NCBI GenBank assembly: GCA_016192705.1
Contig: JACPTQ010000036.1
Coordinates: 1 to 50,526 of the forward strand
DNA length: 50,526 nt
Direction of reading: 5' to 3'
From: Deltaproteobacteria bacterium
GTDB lineage: Bacteria; Myxococcota; JACPTQ01
In this document: piece by piece, positions 18,701-23,833 of the stretch
Layout: each line of letters opens with the position of its first letter
Position numbering within the stretch: the first letter of the stretch is position 1
The notes under the pieces: model-generated
Database searches by the model: none
Seen by the model: only the letters and a program-made list of their open reading frames with translations
What the model was told of the DNA's origin: nothing
Program-made: the position numbers and the translations under genes

Positions 18701-21257
18701 CGTCCAAAAGGTGCGTGATGTCCGCCACGTGCAACCCCGTCGTCGGCTCGTCCAAGATGTAAAGCGTCTTCCCCGTCGCCGGCCGCCTGAGCTCGCTCGC
18801 AAGCTTCACGCGCTGCGCCTCGCCACCCGACAGCGTCGTCGATGGCTGCCCGAGCTCAACGTACCCGAGCCCAACGCTCGCCATCGCCTCCAGAATCGCC
18901 CGAATCTTTGGCAGATTCTCAAAGTGCGCCCGCGCGTCATCGACCGTCATCGCGAGCACGTCGCGAATGTTCTTTTCGCGAAACGCGATCTCGAGCGTCT
19001 CCGCGTTAAACCGCCGCCCCTCGCACGCGTCACACACGACCTCGACCGGCGCCAAAAACTGCAGCTCAATTTCATTCACGCCCGCGCCGCAACACTCCTC
19101 GCACCGCCCGCCCTTCACGTTGAACGAAAACCGCCCCTTCTTGTACCCGCGCGCACGCGACTCCGGCAGCGCCGCAAACAAGTCGCGGATCAAATCGAAG
19201 ACCTTCGTGTAGGTCGCCGGATTCGAACGCGGCGTGCGTCCAATCGGGCTTTGATCGATCTCAATCAGTTTGTCGACCTGCGCAACGCCGTCGACACCAT
19301 CCCACGGCACGCGTGGCGCCTCGCCGTCCGCATCGTCCGAATCGCAAAAGTCATCCCGCCGCCGCGCGAAACTCTGCTCGATCGCGCGACGCAAAACACC
19401 ATCGATGAGCGTCGACTTCCCCGACCCCGACACCCCCGTCACCGCAACGAACCGTCCGAGCGGAATCCGCACATCGATCGATTTGAGGTTGTGCATACGC
19501 GCGCCTCGCACCACGAGCGCCGCCTCCGCTCGCGGCCGCCGGATCGCCGGCACCGCGATCGCAAGCTCCCCGTTCAAGCACTTCGCCGTTACCGACTCCG
19601 TGGTTCCATCCACCGCATCCCGCTTCAACGCCAAGACGCCAAGGCGCGAAGGCACCGTAACAGAAGCATCCGGCCTTTGCGTCTCTGCGTCTTTGCGTTG
19701 GATATTCACCATCTCCGCTGGCGGCCCTGCGAACGTCACCCGTCCGCCGAGCTTCCCAGCGCCCGGCCCAATGTCGATCACATGATCCGCCGCGCGAATC
19801 GTGTCGAGGTCGTGCTCGACAACAACCACCGTGTTCCCCTGATCGCGCAGCCGTTTCAGCGTCGTGAGCAGCCGCTCGTTATCACGGTGATGCAGTCCAA
19901 TCGACGGCTCATCGAGCACATACAAAACCCCCCGAAGCCCCGACCCAACCTGCGCCGCGAGCCGAATCCGTTGCGCCTCGCCACCCGACAGGGTCGCCGC
20001 GCGCCGATCGATCGTGAGGTAGTCGAGCCCCACATTCATCAAGAAAGCGAGCCGGGTGCCGATCTCTTTGACGACAGCGCGCCCAATTGCCTCTTCACGT
20101 GCCGACATCGAAACACCGCCAAAAAACACCGCGCACTCGGCGATGGTCATCCCAACAACGTCAGCGATGTTTCGCTCCCGAAACGTCACCGCGAGCGCGT
20201 TGCGATTCAAGCGCCGCCCTTCGCACCGCTTGCAAACGCGCGGCTCCGCGCGCATGAACCGAAACGCCTCGGGTATCCCCTTGAGCCCCGCGTCCCACGT
20301 CAACCCAAGCCCGTTGCAGGACGCACATGCCCCCTGCGGCGCATTGAACGAAAAAAGCCGCGGCTCCATCTCAGCAACCGACCGCCCGCACTTTCGACAC
20401 GCCCGCGCCGTCGCGTAGGTCGTGGCCTCCGCTCCCGCTCCCGCCTCCGCCCCCGCTCCCGCCTCCGCTCCCGTAGTCCTACTCGTCGTCGTTGTCGTGC
20501 GCGTACTCGTCTTCGTGCTCGTATCTTTCCGCTCTTCTCTTACATTCACCACGCCGTTCGCCATCAAGAGCGCCTTCTCCACCGCCGCCGCAAGCCGCGC
20601 CGCGTCCTCCCGCGTCACGACCAACCGATCAACAACCACCTCGATCGTGTGTTTCTTGTACCGCTCGAGCGCAATCTCCTCGTCACCCCGCTCATCATCT
20701 AGGCGCCGCGCTACGCCATCGATCCGCACGCGCCAGTACCCGTCCGCCCGCAGATTCGCCAACTCCTCGCGGTACTCCCCCTTCCGGTCGCGCACAATCG
20801 GCGCAAGCACCTCGACCATTCGCCCCGCAAAATCGACCAGCAAGCGTTCCGTAACGTCGCCAGGGCTCCGCGCCTCGATCGGAACTCCACACTTCGGGCA
20901 GTGCGGTGTCCCAAGCCGCGCGAACAACAATCGCAAGTAGTCGTACACCTCGGTCATCGTGCCGACCGTCGACCGCGGGTTTCGCCCCGCCGTCTTTTGA
21001 TCGATGCAGAGCGTCGGCGACAGCCCATCGATGAGGTCCGCGGCCGGCTTCTCAATCAACCCCAGAAACTGCCGCGCGTACGGCGACAGAGACTCGACAA
21101 ATCGCCGATACCCCTCCTTATAGATGGTGTCGAACGCGAGCGAGCTTTTCCCTGACCCCGAAACCCCCGTGATAACCGTCAGGCTCTCGTGCGGGATAAC
21201 GACGTCGACCCCGCAGAGGTTGTGCTCGCGCGCACCACGGATGATGAGGTCACGCAT
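15747..21257 (-). CDS. uvrA: Double-length UvrA (two UvrA monomers fused)
   Basis: UvrA is the damage-sensing ATPase of nucleotide excision repair and works as a dimer. Here 1836 residues hold two complete UvrA units in one chain. Each unit has two Walker A motifs (GVSGSGKSSLAFDTIY and GVSGSGKSTLIDG; GVSGSGKTSLAFDT and GVSGSGKSTLVVD) and two LSGGEAQR signatures. Each also has an insertion zinc module with CxxC pairs (CPKCG, CRKCG...CASC; GRCEECCGAG...CDAC; their counterparts in unit 2). The dimer is therefore built in. Chlamydial UvrA is a known double-length case. Low-complexity Ala-Gly-Glu inserts lie in unit 1 and in the linker, and a palindromic insert lies at 19626-19700. I start at ATG 21257 (MRDLIIRGAREHNL), the normal UvrA beginning, rather than GTG 21287. 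Element A begins ~33 nt upstream. Confidence 0.95.
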   Translation of the reverse strand: MRDLIIRGAREHNLCGVDVVIPHESLTVITGVSGSGKSSLAFDTIYKEGYRRFVESLSPYARQFLGLIEKPAADLIDGLSPTLCIDQKTAGRNPRSTVGTMTEVYDYLRLLFARLGTPHCPKCGVPIEARSPGDVTERLLVDFAGRMVEVLAPIVRDRKGEYREELANLRADGYWRVRIDGVARRLDDERGDEEIALERYKKHTIEVVVDRLVVTREDAARLAAAVEKALLMANGVVNVREERKDTSTKTSTRTTTTTSRTTGAEAGAGAEAGAGAEATTYATARACRKCGRSVAEMEPRLFSFNAPQGACASCNGLGLTWDAGLKGIPEAFRFMRAEPRVCKRCEGRRLNRNALAVTFRERNIADVVGMTIAECAVFFGGVSMSAREEAIGRAVVKEIGTRLAFLMNVGLDYLTIDRRAATLSGGEAQRIRLAAQVGSGLRGVLYVLDEPSIGLHHRDNERLLTTLKRLRDQGNTVVVVEHDLDTIRAADHVIDIGPGAGKLGGRVTFAGPPAEMVNIQRKDAETQRPDASVTVPSRLGVLALKRDAVDGTTESVTAKCLNGELAIAVPAIRRPRAEAALVVRGARMHNLKSIDVRIPLGRFVAVTGVSGSGKSTLIDGVLRRAIEQSFARRRDDFCDSDDADGEAPRVPWDGVDGVAQVDKLIEIDQSPIGRTPRSNPATYTKVFDLIRDLFAALPESRARGYKKGRFSFNVKGGRCEECCGAGVNEIELQFLAPVEVVCDACEGRRFNAETLEIAFREKNIRDVLAMTVDDARAHFENLPKIRAILEAMASVGLGYVELGQPSTTLSGGEAQRVKLASELRRPATGKTLYILDEPTTGLHVADITHLLDALQRLVDRGNTVIVIEHSLDVVKVADHVIDLGPEGGAGGGLVVAEGTPEGVAATETHTGWALRGVLGEKRREEKRGVTTEAQRAQRSEGEEKGDRKEEAGAGAAAGSEAGADADARAGADAGAGETYHGIRVRGARKHNLRAIDVDIPEGSLTVVTGVSGSGKTSLAFDTLFSEGQRRYVESLSTYARRFLGRLDKAPVDRLDGLAPAIAIDQKTAPRTPRSTVATATEVYDYLRILFARVGTPHCVRCDVPLAAYTPSAAARFVVERCAGERGVLAAPLFRVGRPAVFETARAVFSRAAAFERAGYERVVVDGVAMEIADAGRHPSAVRREIDLVIDRVVVDATLRKRLAEGFEAAYGLAKGRAVFRVGEKTIALTETLSCAACGLERRGEIHPRTFSFNSHHGACRACDGLGVDWFGKVCAACRGDRLAPEPLAVKIAGKHIIDVTRLTVAEAAAFLGALQLGATGETIAADVLREIRSRLDFLVASGLAYLTLDRAASTLSGGEAQRIRLATQVGLGLTGCLYVLDEPTVGLHPRDTARLLETLKGLRDLGNTVVVVEHDLQTIREADRLIDLGPGAGDRGGEVVFSGACALLQRGLASAPRSQTLEFLSGIRAIPIPAVRRKGKPGLAVKGACANNLKRVAAGFRRGAITCVTGVSGSGKSTLVVDTVARALMQSLRIPLGGERVGPHDAFKRDKALRKVVAIDQSPLGRSPTSNTATYTGLFDLVRDVFARTREAKVRGYDKGRFSFNSYAGQCAACNGYGANLIEMHFLSDVWVTCEGCRGRRYNDETLAVAYRGKSIADLLDMEVAVARDFFAAHRRIARILDTLVDVGLGYMRLGQSAVTLSGGEAQRVKLAAELCQRAQGDTVYILDEPTTGLHLADVEKLVVILHRLADAGNAVIVIEHNLDVIKVADHVIDLGPDAGDAGGFVVAEGTPEAVVGVVGSHTGRYLAPLLAAVAARGRGAARAETKDVRAVSAES
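18331..18412 (-). repeat. GCGGNN hexanucleotide repeat in the UvrA linker
   Basis: Degenerate hexamers, read on the coding strand as GCG followed by GGN, GAN or GCN, encode an alternating Ala-Gly/Asp/Glu tract in the linker between the two UvrA halves. The tract lies between the second ABC domain of unit 1 and the first of unit 2, where a flexible tether is needed. The same type of tract recurs at 20431-20472 and in meaB (47591-47652). Confidence 0.75.
18444..18502 (-). repeat. CTCTGTG-type repeat plus polypyrimidine run inside the UvrA linker
   Basis: The plus strand reads ctctgtgctctctgtgcc, then tctgtggtt and a run of ttctc pentamers. The coding strand gives VTTEAQRAQRSEGEEKGDR. This wording resembles a short repeat that I have met in intergenic DNA of many bacterial phyla. 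It has been absorbed in frame into the linker. Only one arm is visible, with no complementary arm nearby. Confidence 0.5.
19626..19700 (-). repeat. Palindromic repeat element inserted in frame in uvrA
   Basis: The arms 19626-19653 and 19673-19700 are 28 nt each, match at 23 of 28 positions when one is reverse-complemented, and enclose a 19-nt loop. In protein terms the element adds QRKDAETQRPDASVTVPSRL and the following residues between the nucleotide-binding domains of the first UvrA unit, where ordinary UvrA proteins have no such segment. The frame is kept open. It recalls the Rickettsia palindromic elements that also enter genes in frame. Confidence 0.7.
20431..20472 (-). repeat. GCGGNN hexanucleotide repeat in UvrA unit 1
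   Basis: Seven hexamers encode AEAGAGAEAGAGAEA, next to a Thr/Ser/Arg-rich stretch. The tract sits before the zinc module that starts CRKCG. It is in frame and the flanking UvrA sequence is intact, so it is tolerated in a surface loop. Confidence 0.75.
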
Positions 21258-21299
21258 ATCGCCAAGTCTCTTGGATTTCGACCGCACCCGTCAAGATGC

Positions 21300-21930
21300 C
21301 TCGATCCCCGGAGAAGCAGCCAGTTCTCTTCTGTGCGTAGGGTCGGCAGGTGCCGCTTCGGCGCGCCGACGTCCTCGGGTCTGAACTAACCCGCACGACA
21401 GAGCCGCTGTTGAGAGGCAAGCGAAACCTTAGCGATTCCAACCGATACCGCGCTGCAGACCCTGCGCAAAGGTGGGGCTGCGGGCTCCGTTCCGTCGCCC
21501 TCGCCATTCCGCTCGCGCCGGCAAGCCGCTGGCTTGCCGACAGACTGCTCGCAGAATAGGCGCGCCTATGCGTGCCCCTGCCGACTCTACGCCAATCCGG
21601 GCTGACCGCTTCCCGGGGACATTTTTCTAAGGCTTGAGGGCGGTACGAAGGGTTCACCCGTTTGGTGTCGGCCAGCGTTCGATCGACCCCCAAGTCTCTC
21701 AACCGCCGTTCCAGGGAAACGGCTGGTTTCTGGTTGGGCGGATTGGGCAAGCGAAGGCTCGCGTCCGCAGGGGATGAGGTGCCGATGGGGCGCGGCATTG
21801 CCGCTCTCATGAGGTTTGATTCATTCTGTCCAGGCTCGCATCTAATGTCAGACCCGAGGACTTCCGCGAGCCGTAGCGAGCCCAAACCCGACCGCCCCAC
21901 GCAAATATTTCCCGTTATCCGGGAATCAGG
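21300..21930. mobile_element. MITE-like repeat element, copy A
   Basis: This fills the ~730-nt gap between uvrA and tRNA-Pro. The right end CCGGGAATCAGG (21919-21930) is the inverse of the family end CCTGATTCCCGG; the left end (ctcgatccccgg) is eroded. Subterminal inverted copies of GTCCTCGGGTCTGA are at 21371-21384 and 21848-21861. The flanks carry GTCAAGATGC (21290-21299) and GTCAAGACGC (21932-21941), a likely 10-bp target duplication with one change. About 365 nt (from ~21568) align well with copy B in reverse orientation. It is the longest of the three copies (~630 nt). No transposase is encoded; a minus-strand frame with shared wording exists but is probably not a gene. Confidence 0.7.
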
Positions 21931-21990
21931 GGTCAAGACGCAGTATCTCGACGCTGGCCTATGGGCGCGTGTATGCTGACACTCGAGAAT

Positions 21991-22064
21991 CGGGGCGTGG
22001 CGCAGCCTGGTAGCGCACCTGCCTTGGGCGCAGGGGGTCGTTGGTTCAAATCCAATCGCCCCGA
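21991..22064 (+). tRNA. tRNA-Pro (anticodon UGG)
   Basis: The 74-nt cloverleaf has an acceptor CGGGGCG/CGCCCCG, D stem GCGC/GCGC, anticodon stem CCTGC/GCAGG with loop CTTGGGC (anticodon TGG) and T stem GTTGG/CCAAT around TTCAAAT. The discriminator is A and CCA is not encoded. A -10-like TATGCT (21972-21977) lies 14 nt upstream, with a weak TCGACG -35 candidate, just outside element A. Confidence 0.95.
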
Positions 22065-22088
22065 TTTCGTTTTACTCTCGCTCGACCT

Positions 22089-22964
22089 TCACTTCACACA
22101 AACCTTTCCCTTTGCGCGACACGCCTGAAACTTCGCGCAAACTTCCGCGCTCGCGCAGTCGTCGTCGGTCTTCGCAATGCACGTTCGGTTAGCCGAATCA
22201 AAGCGACACTGACCCAGGTTGTGACACGCCACCGCTATCCGGCAGTCTTTGTCGCCGGCAATAACGCAGATCCCATCGCGCTCGGAGCACGCGCCAACTT
22301 CGCGGCACAGGCTCGATGCCAGGCAGTCGCCGCGCGATGCCGCAACGCAGCGATCGCCACGCGCCGTGCAAACCCCACTCTTCTTGCACCAGAGCGACTC
22401 AAGGCAATCGGACGGGCGCACCGCAACGCATTCATTCCCGCGCAGTGAGCAATCGCCGCGATAACGGCAGCCGTTCGACGCGCGACAATCGGCGCCATCC
22501 GTCGCCACACACGCGCCCCCCTTGAGACCGCATCGCCCTTCAGCGCGACAAAACATCGAACGCCGACAGTCGGCCGCCGAAACCGCGACACACTCGCCAC
22601 CGCCTTCGGCACACCGCCCCATAAGCGTGCATCGCTGCGACTTCGGACCGCACCCATCGTTGAAAACCATCGCCGGCACCATGCGGTAGTTGAAGTTCAG
22701 CGCGGGTTCACCCCCATCAGGGCCATCACCCACGGCCGGTCGAGTCGGCGGCGGCTCGGGCGCACCCTCACGCGCGGCGGTGGGCGTCTCTCCACGTCGT
22801 GGCTCCAACCCCGCACGTCGCGCACGGGAAATCGCCGCAAGATCTTCGAGGGTTAACGTCTTCAAGCCGCCATCGGGCAGCCGTTCCACGGCGTTTCGTG
22901 TTCGGCATCCAGAAACCGCGGCCAGCGAAACCGTCATCAGAATGACGCATCGTAACCACATCAT
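22089..22964 (-). CDS. Cysteine-rich repeat lipoprotein
   Basis: The 291-residue protein has a lipoprotein signal (LAAVSGC lipobox, Cys20), a Pro/Gly-rich spacer to about residue 90, and then seven or so repeats of 24-26 residues. Each follows the pattern GxC..xGxxCVA...xDC..S..C, with 4 Cys per repeat. The even number of cysteines suggests a disulfide-braced rod exposed outside the cytoplasm. Related Cys-rich repeat lipoproteins are common in Myxococcota genomes, with no assigned function. No strong ribosome site is seen; two adjacent ATG codons (22964, 22961) are equally possible. Its 3' end stops 25 nt short of tRNA-Pro, on the opposite strand. Confidence 0.8.
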   Translation of the reverse strand: MMWLRCVILMTVSLAAVSGCRTRNAVERLPDGGLKTLTLEDLAAISRARRAGLEPRRGETPTAAREGAPEPPPTRPAVGDGPDGGEPALNFNYRMVPAMVFNDGCGPKSQRCTLMGRCAEGGGECVAVSAADCRRSMFCRAEGRCGLKGGACVATDGADCRASNGCRYRGDCSLRGNECVAVRPSDCLESLWCKKSGVCTARGDRCVAASRGDCLASSLCREVGACSERDGICVIAGDKDCRIAVACHNLGQCRFDSANRTCIAKTDDDCASAEVCAKFQACRAKGKVCVK

Positions 22965-23062
22965 GGGTACAATCGAACCCGGGCGCGCCGGATTGTCAAT
23001 TCAAGGAACACCGGTCTCAATGCGAGTGGAATGCAGTCAGGACCAAAGACGTTGCCATCGAT

Positions 23063-23100
23063 CGCAAACCAGGCGAAAGTACCGAGAAGCCAGGTTTGCG
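23063..23100 (+). other. Hairpin overlapping the 5' end of tRNA-Arg
   Basis: CGCAAACC (23063-23070) and GGTTTGCG (23093-23100) are perfect inverse complements. One A/A mismatch and GGC/GCC extend the stem to 12 positions. The 3' arm includes the first three tRNA bases (GCG), so this leader hairpin competes with the acceptor stem and covers the RNase P cleavage point. Confidence 0.5.
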
Positions 23101-23186
23101 CCTGTAGCTCAGCAGGATAGAGCAAAGCAGGATAGAGCAACGGCCTTCTAAGCCGTAGGTTGGGCGTTCGAGTCGCCCCAGGCGCG
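23098..23186 (+). tRNA. tRNA-Arg (anticodon UCU) with duplicated D arm
   Basis: Acceptor GCGCCTG/CAGGCGC, anticodon stem ACGGC/GCCGT with loop CTTCTAA (anticodon TCT) and T stem GGGCG/CGCCC around TTCGAGT are all sound. However, AGCAGGATAGAGCAA occurs twice in exact tandem (23111-23125 and 23126-23140), giving 89 nt instead of 74. Removing either copy restores a perfect tRNA. The D stem GCTC can pair with either GAGC, leaving a 15-nt bulge in the D loop or between D and anticodon stems. It may be a processed functional variant, a pseudogene or a sequence error. CCA is not encoded. Confidence 0.8.
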
Positions 23187-23233
23187 TGTTTTCCATTCTG
23201 TGTTATAAGCCCCGCGGTTCGGGAGGAGAGACG

Positions 23234-23530
23234 ATGTCCGACAAGACGCAAGCTGACACCAGCAAGTTGCACATCCAAATCGACGACGACGTCGCGAACG
23301 GTGTTTACTCAAATCTCGCGATGGTCAATCACACCGAGACCGAATTCACGTTCGACTTCATCTACGTTCAACCGCAGCAACCGCGCGCCAAAGTTCGCGC
23401 CCGCATCATCACAAACGCCAAACACACAAAGCGCATCCTCATCGCGCTCACCGAGAACATCGCGCGCTACGAGCAGCGTTTTGGCGTCATCGACGTCACC
23501 CCATCCCCTGGCGAACCGGAATACCACTAA
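23234..23530 (+). CDS. DUF3467 family protein
   Basis: The 98-residue protein carries the compact DUF3467 domain: IQIDDDVANGVYSNLAMVNH, then TEFTFDFIYVQP and the helical end NIARYEQRFG. The domain is widespread in bacteria, and its molecular role is not established. It is probably cytoplasmic. ATG 23234 is preceded by GGGAGGAGAG, a strong ribosome site; an upstream in-frame ATG at 23186 would begin inside the tRNA and is rejected. It lies 47 nt after tRNA-Arg and 32 nt before the tiny basic gene, with which it probably forms an operon. Confidence 0.88.
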   Translation: MSDKTQADTSKLHIQIDDDVANGVYSNLAMVNHTETEFTFDFIYVQPQQPRAKVRARIITNAKHTKRILIALTENIARYEQRFGVIDVTPSPGEPEYH

Positions 23531-23562
23531 CTAACCCACACAATTAAGAAAAGGAGAGGACC

Positions 23563-23682
23563 ATGTCGACGAAAAAGAAGAAACCATCAGGCCGTACCCG
23601 CAAGAAGTCCGTACGCCATCGCGCAAAACTGAAGCAGAAGGAAAAGAAGCGCCGCGCGCGCCTATTCGGTAAAAAAGCCTAA
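23563..23682 (+). CDS. Very basic 39-residue protein
   Basis: ATG 23563 to TAA 23680-23682 encodes 39 residues, of which more than half are Lys or Arg (MSTKKKKPSGRTRKKSVRHR, ending LFGKKA). A strong ribosome site AAGGAGAGG ends 3 nt before the ATG. Such composition fits an RNA- or ribosome-binding peptide or a nucleic-acid-compacting protein, but I do not recognise a family; it does not resemble bacterial ribosomal protein Thx. It follows the DUF3467 gene closely and is probably co-transcribed. Lys codons are AAG/AAA without the GC bias of neighbours, as expected for the composition. Confidence 0.7.
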   Translation: MSTKKKKPSGRTRKKSVRHRAKLKQKEKKRRARLFGKKA

Positions 23683-23769
23683 CGCCCGCTCACTCACCCG
23701 TTCGGCAGGTTTCTGCGCCTCCTCCGCGCGATTCGCACGCGTTTATGCGCACAATGTAAGCGCCGTTTC

Positions 23770-23798
23770 TTGAAAGGGCTCGCCTCGGCTGCTACGTT
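23770..23798 (+). promoter_or_regulatory. Promoter of the Ig-like surface protein gene
   Basis: TTGAAA (23770-23775), a 17-nt spacer and TACGTT (23793-23798) predict a transcript start near 23805. This is downstream of the first in-frame ATG (23801) and supports the start at 23834. The rest of the gap 23683-23769 shows nothing recognisable. Confidence 0.45.
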
Positions 23799-23833
23799 GA
23801 ATGAAGAGGCGAACCAAGGTTGGAGGCCCCGTC

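Noticed and set aside
18288-20702. Plus-strand open frame of 804 codons opposite uvrA
   Set aside because: The minus-strand UvrA is unmistakable; the plus frame has no recognisable fold and follows the codon shadow.
21250-21936. Minus-strand frame of 228 codons in element A
   Set aside because: It spans the element and reads into uvrA in another frame; copies B and C do not keep its length. Treated as repeat DNA, with the shared part reported as a low-interest finding.
23186-23233. Longer start for the DUF3467 protein
   Set aside because: The ATG would begin on the last base of the tRNA-Arg gene and lacks a ribosome site; ATG 23234 has an excellent one.
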